Made by a program: the position numbers and the translations under genes. Shown in pieces: positions 34,373-43,142 of a stretch of DNA of 45,853 nucleotides (positions are counted from its first letter, which is position 1; each line of letters starts with the position of its first letter). The notes under the pieces were generated by a model. It was not told the DNA's origin and did not search any database. It saw only the letters and a program-made list of their open reading frames with translations. The DNA comes from Candidatus Bathyarchaeota archaeon (GTDB lineage Archaea; Thermoproteota; Bathyarchaeia; Bathyarchaeales; Bathycorpusculaceae): NCBI GenBank assembly GCA_026414485.1, contig JAOAIX010000011.1, positions 19,251-65,103 of the forward strand, written 5' to 3'.

Positions 34373-34504
34373 ATAGAATATTTAATCGTTGTTATATCTT
34401 GAGGGGTACTCTTGGACTTTTGAAGAGAGTGTAGACAGCAACTTAACAGAAATACATGTTTATTTCATAAGTTACCTTTTTAATATTTTAATGCGTGACG
34501 CTGT

Positions 34505-36598
34505 GTGGAAGGATATACCTTTGTCATAACTGAAAAGCCTGATGCTGCTTACCGCATAGCCAACGCCCTTGACGACAAAGGAAAAGCAGAACGTCTTGTT
34601 GAGAAAGGCATACCGTACTTTATAGCGTATCGCAAAGAGAAAATTGTCGTTGTTCCCACTTTGGGACACTTGTACACAGTTACACAAAGTGGAAAAGAAC
34701 AAGGTAGTCGTTACCCTGTGTTTAACATTAAGTGGGCACCTTTATACCAAGTGAAGCGAAAAGCCGACCGAAGCCGGATTTGGCTGCAAGTGATCTCCAA
34801 CCTTGCCAGAGAGGCAAACAGATTCATTGACGCCTGTGACTATGACCTTGAAGGTAGCATAATAGGTTACTGCATACTAAAGTACGCATGTGGCGAAAAA
34901 CAAAGCGTAGCTAAACGAATGAAGTATTCTACTCTCACAAAAGAAGAACTGCAGAGGGCGTATGATTCTCTTTTGCCAAATCTGAATTTTGCCCTAATAG
35001 AATCAGGGCTAACAAGACACGAAGTTGATTGGTTGTATGGCGTAAACCTTTCGCGGGCCTTAACACTGGCAACAAAAAGAATAGGCGGATATTACGCCAC
35101 TCTTAGCACAGGGCGGGTTCAAGGTCCAACTCTCAAGTTTCTTGTTGAACGGGAAAGAGACATAGCAGGCTTTGTGCCTACACCCTACTGGACTATTAAA
35201 GCACAAATCACAAAAGAAGAAAAACAATTTGAGGCTACCTACAAAAGAAACCCAGTAAAAACCAAAGAAGAAGCTGAAAAAATAGCTGAGACATGTAGAG
35301 GAAAAAAAGGTATTGTGGAAAGTGTAGAGGAAAAAAAACTGATTTTACCACCTCCCGTCCCGTTTGATTTAGGCGAGCTACAAAGCGAAGCCTACAGTTC
35401 TTTTGGATACTTGCCTATACTCACCTCCACAACTACGCAGCAGCTTTACCTTGAAGCGTTAATTTCGTATCCTAGAACAGGCAGCCAGAAGTTGCCGCCA
35501 CAAATAGGTTATGAAGACATCTTGAAGAAATTATCAGCGTGGCATGAGTACAACCGACTTGCAAGAGAACTTTTAGCTGAACCAAAATTGAAACCTAACG
35601 AGGGAAAAAAGAGTGACCCTGCCCACCCTGCTATTTACCCCACAGGAAAATTGCCAGAGAAGGCTCTTGTGGGTGCAGGTAAAAACATCTTTGATCTTGT
35701 GGTTAGGAGGTTCTTTGCGGTTTTTGGGTCACCTGCAATTCGCCAGATAATAAGGGTAACAATTAACATTGATGGAGAAAGTTTTACGCTTACAGGAAAG
35801 AAAACGGTAGAAGAAGGCTGGCTTAGGTTCTACAATCCCTACAGAAAACTAGAAGACGTGCCGTTGCCGTTATTTCAGAAAGGGCAGGAAGTGGAAGTGG
35901 AAGGGTTAATTTTGGAAAACAAAGTTACTCAGCCTCCACCTCGCTACAGCCCTAAGACGTTGCTTCAAAAGATGGAAGAGCATAACATAGGAACTAAAGC
36001 TACCCGCGCAGGTATAATACAAACACTCTATGATCGCGGCTACATCCGTGATGAAAAAGTGATGGTTTCCGAGTTAGGAGTTGCAGTTATAGATACTCTT
36101 GAGAAATTTTGCCCTTCAGTAGTTTCAGTTGAATTCACCCGCCAGTTGGAAGAGCAGATGGAAGCAATTAGGCAAGGAAAAGAGACAAAAGAGAGAATTA
36201 TAGCGCGTACAATTGAAAACCTCAAAGAAGTCACAACAAATTTGAAGGTAAACGAAAAAGCTGTAGGTGAACAGTTAAGTCGCGCCTTACAAATGGCAAA
36301 AATAAGACAGAAAACAATAGGTTCATGTCCTATATGTCATAGTGGAAAACTAAGTATTATCCAATCAAAAAAAACCAACAAACGCTTTGCTGGTTGCACA
36401 AACTACTTTAAGGGTACATGCAAAGCTGCGTTTCCTCTACCTCAGAGAGGGATAATTGAACCTTCTGAGAGAGTTTGCTACAGTTGTAAATGGCCAACGG
36501 TTCAAGTTAGCCTGAGGGGAAAAAAACGGTGGATTTTATGCTTAAATCCAGCATGCCTTAACAAAATCCAAAAAATAAAGGAAGCAGGCGTTAAATAG
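34505..36598 (+). CDS. topA: DNA topoisomerase IA
   Basis: 697-residue type IA topoisomerase relaxing negative supercoils through a 5'-phosphotyrosine. The Toprim region contains FVITEKPDAAYRIANALDD and DACDYDLEGSIIGYCIL; the active Tyr is Y322 in ALISYPRTGSQKLP. The arch continues with MEEHNIGTKATRAGIIQTLYDRGYI. Two C-terminal zinc modules are visible: CPIC...C...C (about 611-640) and CYSCKW...CLNPAC (about 659-685). No helicase domain is fused, so this is not reverse gyrase. Start is GTG 34505; a ribosome site is weak. It diverges from the zinc ribbon gene. Confidence 0.93.
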   Translation: MEGYTFVITEKPDAAYRIANALDDKGKAERLVEKGIPYFIAYRKEKIVVVPTLGHLYTVTQSGKEQGSRYPVFNIKWAPLYQVKRKADRSRIWLQVISNLAREANRFIDACDYDLEGSIIGYCILKYACGEKQSVAKRMKYSTLTKEELQRAYDSLLPNLNFALIESGLTRHEVDWLYGVNLSRALTLATKRIGGYYATLSTGRVQGPTLKFLVERERDIAGFVPTPYWTIKAQITKEEKQFEATYKRNPVKTKEEAEKIAETCRGKKGIVESVEEKKLILPPPVPFDLGELQSEAYSSFGYLPILTSTTTQQLYLEALISYPRTGSQKLPPQIGYEDILKKLSAWHEYNRLARELLAEPKLKPNEGKKSDPAHPAIYPTGKLPEKALVGAGKNIFDLVVRRFFAVFGSPAIRQIIRVTINIDGESFTLTGKKTVEEGWLRFYNPYRKLEDVPLPLFQKGQEVEVEGLILENKVTQPPPRYSPKTLLQKMEEHNIGTKATRAGIIQTLYDRGYIRDEKVMVSELGVAVIDTLEKFCPSVVSVEFTRQLEEQMEAIRQGKETKERIIARTIENLKEVTTNLKVNEKAVGEQLSRALQMAKIRQKTIGSCPICHSGKLSIIQSKKTNKRFAGCTNYFKGTCKAAFPLPQRGIIEPSERVCYSCKWPTVQVSLRGKKRWILCLNPACLNKIQKIKEAGVK

Positions 36599-36734
36599 TG
36601 AAAGTTACAGCCAACTTTTGAGAAAGACTTTAAAAACCACTGAGTAATGATATTTAAGTCAGATTGCAAAGCATAAATTAACAGGTAAATACGTTTAGGG
36701 ATAGACAATACTGATTAAACGGAGAAACAAGGAA

Positions 36735-37157
36735 ATGTCTGACAAAATGAAGAAACAAACTACTTCGTTGCCCTACTTGCTCAGCCGATGGTTCAGCAAG
36801 ATCTCAACCATGAAACCTTCAACTACAATTACAACCATAGTGATCATAGGCATAAGCACGTTACTCTTTGGTGGCATAATTTATGATGTAGTCAACGCGC
36901 CTCTCTCCGCGGTCTACGTAAACTCCAGATTTTACTTCTTATATCCTGACTTAAGTTCACAGTTCATATTTGACACAGTAATTTCTGTCGCGCTCTACGC
37001 CTTTGGATTAATTGGTTTACTCGCTATGTACCAAAGTACAAAACATGCTTACAACCCAAGACAGGCGTATATGACACTATCTGTAGCCGCAACTTTAGTG
37101 CTTATATCATACATATTGTTGGAGTACTTTATCCACCTCAAAATGAGCGGCATCTAA
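36735..37157 (+). CDS. OSTC/Ost3-like membrane protein
   Basis: 140-residue membrane protein with three hydrophobic helices (about 31-50, 80-98, 112-135). The end of the first helix reads LLFGGIIYDVVNAPLS; eukaryotic OSTC, a subunit of the oligosaccharyltransferase, has GGIIYDVIVEPPS at the same place, as I recall its sequence. Helix count, loop lengths, the SSQFIFDTVISVAL segment and the C-terminal HLKMSGI (compare RMKLPGY) also line up. I therefore propose an archaeal OST3/OST6/OSTC family protein that may associate with the AglB encoded 3.3 kb away. Start ATG 36735 has GGAGAAACAAGGAA before it. The gene is free-standing, converging with carS. Confidence 0.65.
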   Translation: MSDKMKKQTTSLPYLLSRWFSKISTMKPSTTITTIVIIGISTLLFGGIIYDVVNAPLSAVYVNSRFYFLYPDLSSQFIFDTVISVALYAFGLIGLLAMYQSTKHAYNPRQAYMTLSVAATLVLISYILLEYFIHLKMSGI

Positions 37158-37174
37158 TCTTTTCGCTATCTTTT

Positions 37175-37681
37175 TTACCAAGGATTCTTTTTTAGTTTGA
37201 GTTTGTAGGCCACGAAATTAGTAAACAGATGAATTGGCGGCGTAATCAAAAGTACTACAATAGCCAATTCTGTGGTTACTAAATTCAAAAACAAAGAAAA
37301 CAGTAAAGCACCAACTACAAAGTCTGTTTGGTCAACTATTGGAAGTAAACTTCCAGGGGCAAGGTTGAGTCGCCGTTTCAAGAATGCCCCTGCCAGATCC
37401 CCTAGCAGGGCACCCAAAGGTGTAAGTAAGCTAAACAGCAGAGGATAGCCAAAAAGTAAACACTCTACGATACCCACGCCTATTCCTATTCCTAAACCAA
37501 AAAAGAAGCCGCGGAAAGTTTTGTGGGCCCCAAATACGGGTTTTCCATCAAGAAATTTTTTCCCAAAATCCATCGACAAACCGCCGCCTCCAAGCACAGG
37601 TGCAGCGTTAGCACAGTAAGCGGGAAAAATAAATTTTAACGCTTCAACAACTAAAGTAGCTATATCCATGTGATAAACCAT
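37175..37681 (-). CDS. carS: CDP-archaeol synthase
   Basis: 168-residue membrane enzyme forming CDP-archaeol from CTP and unsaturated archaetidic acid, required for archaeal polar lipids. Conserved are FPAYCANAAPVLGGGG, KPVFGAHKTFRGFFFG, GALLGDLAGAFLKRRL and LPIVDQTDFVVGAL. About five helices. ATG 37681 overlaps the radB stop (TGATG); an internal ATG at 37669 would give four fewer residues and is an alternative. Family length is typical (about 160-180). Confidence 0.92.
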   Translation of the reverse strand: MVYHMDIATLVVEALKFIFPAYCANAAPVLGGGGLSMDFGKKFLDGKPVFGAHKTFRGFFFGLGIGIGVGIVECLLFGYPLLFSLLTPLGALLGDLAGAFLKRRLNLAPGSLLPIVDQTDFVVGALLFSLFLNLVTTELAIVVLLITPPIHLFTNFVAYKLKLKKNPW

Positions 37682-38385
37682 CAGTATGGCAACTCGTACT
37701 CGTAAATCCCTGTTTCAGCTATTCTCAAATAACAACTTACTTCTTGAGTGTTGCGGTTCTTCTCCAAAACAGCTTGCACCACTGATGGTGTGTCTGTTGG
37801 TTTGAGGGAAATTACTGTGTCTGCCCAGAACTTCAATATGCGTTGCGCTACAGGTACAACTAAAGGTGAAATATCGCTGAAAACGCTTTTAACTTGGCTT
37901 GTCACCACAAAGGGCACATCCAACATTTTGGCTGTTTGAGCTATAACTGCCATTTGCCTGTTCAACTCGCGGTTTAGTGTAAAAGCGGCTGTTTTGCTTG
38001 AAGCTTCAGCAACTTTGGCGCGATACAAAGAGTTGAATGTGTCTATCACTACTAAACCGAAGTTTTTGGTTATGTAGTCTTCCAAGTGATCCACAACAAA
38101 GGTTTGCTCGTTGAAATCTACAGGTTTCATTAAGAGAATCATTTCAGATACTGAGTCAAAGTTTTCTGCGGCTAAATGAAAGAGTCTTTCAGTGGAAAAC
38201 GTGTTGTCACAATCGACAAACAGCGTTTTGAGACCCTGTAAAGAACAGCGGAACGCACATTGTAAAGCTAAAGTAGACTTTCCTGTTTCAGGTTCACCAT
38301 AAATAAGGTTGACGCTACCAGAAGAGAGCCCGCCTTCCAAAGCAGTGTCTATGCAAGCACAGCCAGTGGGAATCTTGGTTTTCAC
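37681..38385 (-). CDS. radB: RadB recombinase paralogue
   Basis: 234-residue RecA-fold ATPase. The Walker A motif is GEPETGKST (30-38), Walker B is LVVIDTFNSL (D115), and an N-terminal helix-hairpin-helix region of full RadA is absent, as expected for RadB. RadB is thought to assist RadA in recombination and repair. The stretch LNRQMAVIAQTAKMLDVPFV and the LEKNRNTQEV end fit. Its stop overlaps carS start, so these unrelated genes form a translationally coupled pair. A nearby divergent RuvC-like gene is 39-75 bases away. Confidence 0.9.
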   Translation of the reverse strand: MKTKIPTGCACIDTALEGGLSSGSVNLIYGEPETGKSTLALQCAFRCSLQGLKTLFVDCDNTFSTERLFHLAAENFDSVSEMILLMKPVDFNEQTFVVDHLEDYITKNFGLVVIDTFNSLYRAKVAEASSKTAAFTLNRELNRQMAVIAQTAKMLDVPFVVTSQVKSVFSDISPLVVPVAQRILKFWADTVISLKPTDTPSVVQAVLEKNRNTQEVSCYLRIAETGIYEYELPY

Positions 38386-38460
38386 AGTTACGCACGTTAA
38401 TGGATATTAACTGCGAAACTAATAATGTGTTCTGCCCTAAACAACAAAGTTAGGAAGGGT

Positions 38461-39108
38461 ATGAAGTCAAAAGTTGCTGTGGCGACCGTTCAAGGGAAAG
38501 CATACTTTTTAATAGTCAATGAGTTGAAGCGTCGCAACATTAGATTCATAAGTCTTCTACCAAAGGATTCTATACCCACGGGCATCAAAGTTGTGATAAC
38601 CACTACCGCTGAGAGACAGTGTGTAAACCATAGTAGGGTATTGGTGTATGACGTGGAAACAGACCCTGAAGTTATGGGAAGTCAAGTTGTAAAAATTTTG
38701 CAGGGAAAAGAGTCATACGAAAAAATTGTCATCGGTGTAGATCCAGGCGTTGTTTTTGGGTTGGCTGTTATAGCTGATGGGGCAGTCATTGATGTTGAAA
38801 ATTGCTTTAGTTTAAAAGATGTTGCAACCAAAATCAGGCGGGTCCTACGAACAGTAGATTTTAACATGACCGTGGTTACTGTAAAAATTGGTAATGGAGT
38901 GCCTGTGTACAAAGCACTTGTAGAGATGCTAGATGGGAATTTGCCATGTGAAGTTTTATTGGAAATCGTTAGCGAAGCAGGAACTAACCATCATGCCCGT
39001 GAAGCGAAACAAAGACGGGGATTTCGTCATATTTTTTCTGCTATAAAGATAGCTGGAAGGGAGGGGTACGCTCATCAGCGGAGGCAACTTGTTGAAGAAG
39101 ACGGTTAA
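38461..39108 (+). CDS. RuvC-like RNase H-fold protein
   Basis: 215-residue uncharacterised archaeal protein. The second half resembles the RuvC/RNase H fold: the first strand KIVIGVDPGVVFGLAVI has Asp94 and the DPG motif, and the C-terminal helix reads RGFRHIFSAIKIAGREG, like the last catalytic helix of RuvC proteins. The first 85 residues are a separate alpha/beta region (VKILQGK ends it). Whether a full nuclease active site exists is uncertain, as acidic residues after Asp94 are not in standard places. ATG 38461 has AGGAAG upstream; an ATG at 38425 is alternative. Its 3' end overlaps the Clp1/Grc3 kinase gene by 17-20 bases, so they are probably coexpressed. Confidence 0.6.
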   Translation: MKSKVAVATVQGKAYFLIVNELKRRNIRFISLLPKDSIPTGIKVVITTTAERQCVNHSRVLVYDVETDPEVMGSQVVKILQGKESYEKIVIGVDPGVVFGLAVIADGAVIDVENCFSLKDVATKIRRVLRTVDFNMTVVTVKIGNGVPVYKALVEMLDGNLPCEVLLEIVSEAGTNHHAREAKQRRGFRHIFSAIKIAGREGYAHQRRQLVEEDG

Positions 39109-40192
39109 CTGTGGTAAAACCCTGCTTGTTGATGGTCCAGCGTCCTTGAATGTTATCAGAGGAAAAGTGAGAGCTTTTGGTTACTTAATAGGGAGTTCAA
39201 ATAAAATTTTGGTGCCTGAAGGCAAGCGTTTGCCCTTTTTTGTGGAAGAGCAAGCGACGTTTGATTTGAGTTTGGGGGAAAACTCACAAATAGAGGAAGT
39301 GCAAGGTGACACCATTCCAGAGTCTTGGGTTGCCGCTTTTGAAGAAGTGCGGCGGATACATAGAGGGGCAATTGTGGTGATTATGGTTATCGGAAGCATA
39401 GACACAGGGAAAAGCAGTCTTTGCACCTATTTAATAAACCGTCTTTTGGGTGAAAAATTTAGAGTCGCAATTTTGGATGGAGATTTGGGACAGTCCGCCC
39501 TTGGACCTCCAACTACCCTTGCATATGCGCGTGTTGAAAATCCTGTTGTAGACCTATTGGAGCTGAAAGCTGAAGAGGCTTTTTTTGTGGGTGCTACATC
39601 GCCTAGTGAAAACTTGGGCAGAACAATGGAAGGGTTCACTTTTCTCGTCTCGTTAGCTGTTAAAAGCGCTATTGACTTTTTGGTTGTGAATACTGATGGG
39701 TGGGTTTTGGGAGAAGACGCCGTGAAGTATAAAGTGCAACTGGCTGAGAAGTTGTCTCCGGACATAATCATCGGAATTCAAAATAGCTATGAGTTGGAGC
39801 CGCTGTTGGTTGGACTAGACAAATTTAAAAAAGTCCACGTTACATCACCTCCCTCGGCTAAGGAGAAAACAAGAGAAAAACGTAGGAATATACGAGAACG
39901 GGGCTACGTTAAATATCTGGTAGGAGCAAAAATAAAAGAATGGCGGTTAAGTGGTTTAACTCTTCAGTATTTAAGTTTTGGAACTTTGAAAAATAACACT
40001 AATAAAGGCTGCAAAGGTTTATTGATAGGCCTACATGACAACGAAATGAAGTTTTTGGGTATAGGAGTCATGCAGAACCTTGATTGGAAACGTGGAACTC
40101 TAAAGGTGCTCACAGCAATTAATACCGACCCCGCTTATGTTGTTGCTGGAAAAGTTTGGTTGGACGAAAAACTGCACGAAACTTACAACTGA
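39092..40192 (+). CDS. Clp1/Grc3-type polynucleotide kinase
   Basis: 366-residue P-loop protein of the Clp1/Grc3 family, polynucleotide 5'-hydroxyl kinases in archaea and RNA-processing factors in eukaryotes. Walker A is VIGSIDTGKSSL (about 101-112), Walker B-like ILDGDLGQSALGPP follows, and FVGATSPSENLGR and VVNTDGWVLG are typical lid and central motifs. The C-terminal domain has the family beta strands (GLLIGLHDNEMKFLGIGVM). TTG 39092 is preferred, with GGAGG at 39080-39084; a TTG directly before it (39089) is equally possible. It overlaps the RuvC-like gene. Confidence 0.85.
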   Translation: MKKTVNCGKTLLVDGPASLNVIRGKVRAFGYLIGSSNKILVPEGKRLPFFVEEQATFDLSLGENSQIEEVQGDTIPESWVAAFEEVRRIHRGAIVVIMVIGSIDTGKSSLCTYLINRLLGEKFRVAILDGDLGQSALGPPTTLAYARVENPVVDLLELKAEEAFFVGATSPSENLGRTMEGFTFLVSLAVKSAIDFLVVNTDGWVLGEDAVKYKVQLAEKLSPDIIIGIQNSYELEPLLVGLDKFKKVHVTSPPSAKEKTREKRRNIRERGYVKYLVGAKIKEWRLSGLTLQYLSFGTLKNNTNKGCKGLLIGLHDNEMKFLGIGVMQNLDWKRGTLKVLTAINTDPAYVVAGKVWLDEKLHETYN

Positions 40193-40199
40193 ATCCTTT

Positions 40200-42131
40200 T
40201 TACATTTTGAAGAAATCGCGAAGTACACAAGATAAAGCGTTATCTTTGGCGGGCAAAAGCTTCATGCCCTCACGTACCCACGTGGGCAAGAAACTTCTGC
40301 AATAATTAGTTGCGTATCTGTAATCGAGGAATATTATGGCGCCTTTGTCTTCCAGAGTCCTAATGGGGCGTCCTGCTGTCTGGGAAGCCTTCTTCATTGC
40401 AGGCAAGACATATCCGTATTCACGGCCGAATTTGGGGAAACACTTCTCATAATACTCTATTTGGGCTTTCACTCGCGGTGTTGGTTCAGCATAGGGCACG
40501 CCTACAATAACTACAGAATTCATTTGATTACCAGGAAAATCCACCCCCTCGGAAGTTCGACCGCCCTGAACACCCAAAAAAACAGCACCACCTTTTAAAG
40601 CATGTTCTTTAAAGGCTGCAACTAAATGTTCGTTAGCTTTAGAACTCATACCTCTACGCTCGCAGTACAGAGGTTTTTTAAGAGCTTCTTCTAAACCTGC
40701 TTCGAGTAACGCTCGAAGAACCTCAAATGATGCAGCAAAAACGCCAGTGTTGACGGGCGTATTGGCAACAACCTCAGTTATCCGTTTCACAAGGGTTTGG
40801 TACATAGCTGGCGTACGGCTTTCCATAGCTGTGGAAACGCCAAGGCATACAGCGGATAGAATGTGCTCCTTTGGGAAAGGCGACGGCGCGATATGTTGGA
40901 TTGTGTTTTCAGGCAGTTTAGTTATTTTCATGTACGCTTCCAGCGGCTGTAACGTACCTGACATAACAACATTGGCATAGGTGGACGAAAACACTGGTTG
41001 AGTAGTTTTTGAAGGATCCAACGCCGCAATTTCAAGTTTTGCTGTTTGAGTGTTTTCTCTGGTAAAATACTTGCTGATTAAGGCGATGTATGATTCATCG
41101 TCTGCTGTGTCCATCCACCTTAAAAGGAAATCACTCATGCTATGTAGATAGCTGCGCGGATGCTTGCCTTCTGAAAGTAAAGTTTTCTTTATGGCAAGTC
41201 CTGTCTCGTTGAGGCTTTGGAAAAAACTTCTTGGAGCAAGAATACCTGCTTTATCACGTACAATTTTAGTTAGAAAGTCAGGTGAGAGTTTTTCTTCGCG
41301 ACTAATGCTTGCAGCGAGTTTTTCCGTTTCTGCGTAAAGTAGTCTTGCAAACGATGCAGCTTCTTCGTAGCCGAACCGTTTGGCTTCCAACTCTGCCTGC
41401 CGCATGACGTAGATACTCAAGCTACTGCTGGAGATTTCTATAGCGGTTTCAGGCAGATTATGTGCTTCATCAACAACAAGAATAATTTTTTGCAGAGGGG
41501 TCTCCAAGTTTTTGAGAAAGGCATTACGGATATCAGGGTCAAAAACGTAAAGATAGCTTAAAGCTATAACCGTCACATCAGAGACAGCAGATTTCACCAG
41601 TTCATAAGGACAGATACTTTTTTTCTTACAGGCACGAATTATCTCCAATGACTGATAGGGTCTGCTTGAAATTTGCTGCTGAAACTGCAGATATTCGTAG
41701 GTGCGCTCATTATTGTTGTAATAGGGACATTCACCTTTAGCTTTAAGGAGTTCACAAAGTTCCATCAGAGACTTTGCGTCGTGGGCTTTGCGCGATTCAG
41801 ACTTGTTGAGACACATTTCGTTGCGCCCACGCAAAGAAATGCCTGTGACAGGGTGCTTTTTGCTTATAGCTTTAAGTTCCTCGATTACCCGTTCATGTTG
41901 CCTGTGAGTTCGCGCTACATATAACACTTTCAACTTTTTGTTAATTGCTGTTGGTAGAATCGACGACAAAGAGGAGATTGTTTTGCCTAGCCCGTTGCTG
42001 CCTTCAATGAGCACTGAACGACGGTCTCTGACACCATTAAAAACGGTACTTATGAATTGGGCTTGATGGGGACGTATACTGGGGTATGGAAAGTATTCAG
42101 TGACTTCTTTTGGAAGAACAGATGTGCTCAT
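40200..42131 (-). CDS. xpd: XPD/Rad3 DNA helicase
   Basis: 643-residue superfamily 2 helicase with Walker A GSNGLGKT (44-51), VVDEAHNLPE (DEAH 221-224), and candidate Fe-S ligands C107, C126, C135 and C168 (also C174). Later motifs FLGVQGGRTSEGVDFPG and ASQTAGRPIRTLEDKG are motifs V and VI. XPD unwinds DNA in repair; in archaea it is soluble and its partners vary. The start ATG overlaps the nth stop (TGAGC), so the two are co-translated, a repair pair. Confidence 0.92.
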   Translation of the reverse strand: MSTSVLPKEVTEYFPYPSIRPHQAQFISTVFNGVRDRRSVLIEGSNGLGKTISSLSSILPTAINKKLKVLYVARTHRQHERVIEELKAISKKHPVTGISLRGRNEMCLNKSESRKAHDAKSLMELCELLKAKGECPYYNNNERTYEYLQFQQQISSRPYQSLEIIRACKKKSICPYELVKSAVSDVTVIALSYLYVFDPDIRNAFLKNLETPLQKIILVVDEAHNLPETAIEISSSSLSIYVMRQAELEAKRFGYEEAASFARLLYAETEKLAASISREEKLSPDFLTKIVRDKAGILAPRSFFQSLNETGLAIKKTLLSEGKHPRSYLHSMSDFLLRWMDTADDESYIALISKYFTRENTQTAKLEIAALDPSKTTQPVFSSTYANVVMSGTLQPLEAYMKITKLPENTIQHIAPSPFPKEHILSAVCLGVSTAMESRTPAMYQTLVKRITEVVANTPVNTGVFAASFEVLRALLEAGLEEALKKPLYCERRGMSSKANEHLVAAFKEHALKGGAVFLGVQGGRTSEGVDFPGNQMNSVVIVGVPYAEPTPRVKAQIEYYEKCFPKFGREYGYVLPAMKKASQTAGRPIRTLEDKGAIIFLDYRYATNYCRSFLPTWVREGMKLLPAKDNALSCVLRDFFKM

Positions 42132-42796
42132 AGTTTAACACTGTCCCCTTTCGTTGGGCAGTACATATTCACGACGCAGCGATCACAGAGAGGATTGAGG
42201 GCTTTGCAGATTTTTCTACCATGGGCAATCAGTAAGAGGTGCACCACCAAATAGTCTTTAGTGTTGAATAGCAATTGCAGGTTCTTACGTACGGTTTCGT
42301 AATCGGCTTTTGCAGGAACAAAACCTAAGCGTTTGGAAACTCGGTTCACGTGAGTATCAACGGGTATAGTAGGTTGCTTGGCGGAGAAAAGCAGTACAAC
42401 ATCCGCTGTTTTGGGTCCTATACCCTTAATTTGCATAAGGGTGTCCCTTGCCTGGTCTATAGGTAAAGACAAAACAGGTTGAAGAGCACCGTTATATCTC
42501 TCCAGTATTGTTTGTGCTGCCTGTTTTATTGCTTGCGCCTTGGTTTTGTAGAGACCTGCTGATTTAATGGCGTTTTCAATAGTGTCTATTGAAGTTTCGG
42601 CAAGAGCTTTAGAAGTTATTTGTGATACTTTCGAGAGTTTTTTGTATGCTTTGATGGTGTTTTGGTCTGTGGTATTCTGTGAGATAATGGTCATAACCAA
42701 TGTTTCGAAGGGCTCATGGTTGGCTTTGATCCAGAGTGGCAAAGCTAGATTGTGTTTGAGGATCTGCAGGATTTTTGCTGCTCGGTCATCACTCAC
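42128..42796 (-). CDS. nth: endonuclease III
   Basis: 222-residue bifunctional DNA glycosylase/AP lyase removing oxidised pyrimidines. Helix-hairpin-helix LMQIKGIGPKTADVVLL carries catalytic Lys129, the catalytic Asp is D147 in PVDTHVNRVSKRLG, and the 4Fe-4S cluster uses C197, C204, C207 and C213 (spacing 6-2-5). All are present. Start ATG 42796 has GAGTGA upstream. It shares four bases with xpd. Confidence 0.94.
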   Translation of the reverse strand: MSDDRAAKILQILKHNLALPLWIKANHEPFETLVMTIISQNTTDQNTIKAYKKLSKVSQITSKALAETSIDTIENAIKSAGLYKTKAQAIKQAAQTILERYNGALQPVLSLPIDQARDTLMQIKGIGPKTADVVLLFSAKQPTIPVDTHVNRVSKRLGFVPAKADYETVRKNLQLLFNTKDYLVVHLLLIAHGRKICKALNPLCDRCVVNMYCPTKGDSVKL

Positions 42797-43142
42797 GTAT
42801 GGCTCTGCCTCTGAAAATTTTGTTAAATAGTGAACGCCTTAAGGCTATAAATAGCATCTGGGTTTAGTAGATAAAGTGTGTTGAGAAGAAAGTAGTTCGT
42901 AGCGTTATGTTTTGGTTTTTGGGTTTGGAATAATAGAGAGACGTATTAAAACTAGGACAGAATTGTGTTTCTGAGGAGTTACGAATGATTGGAAAGTTTT
43001 TGAATCATTAAGTACAACAAAATTAGCTGGTTAAAGTGACTTGGACAGGTCACCTGTAGATTTTTAAGGGGAAGTCGCACAAAATAGAACAGAGACAAAG
43101 CTGAACCAAAAAAGCAAAGTCCTTAAGGAGAAAAAATGTCAA
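42797..43142. other. intergenic region upstream of the PAC-like gene
   Basis: 346 bp without an ORF longer than a few codons that has a ribosome site. It holds a tiny ORF with hairpin (42985-43011), a 13-base palindrome ACAGGTCACCTGT (43045-43057) and an AT-rich TTTTTAAG at 43061-43068 that may be the promoter. Nothing else is supported. Confidence 0.45.
42985..43011 (+). other. possible eight-residue leader ORF
   Basis: GAGGAG at 42973-42978 is followed six bases later by ATG and an eight-residue ORF ending TAA at 43011. Its ATG and stop lie in the arms AATGATT (42984-42990) and AATCATT (43003-43009) of an inverted repeat with a 12-base loop. Reading as a regulated leader is speculative. 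Confidence 0.25.

Noticed and set aside
34192-34374. 60-residue ORF overlapping the zinc ribbon gene
   Set aside because: Same region in another frame; only the GTG frame has paired CxxC motifs.
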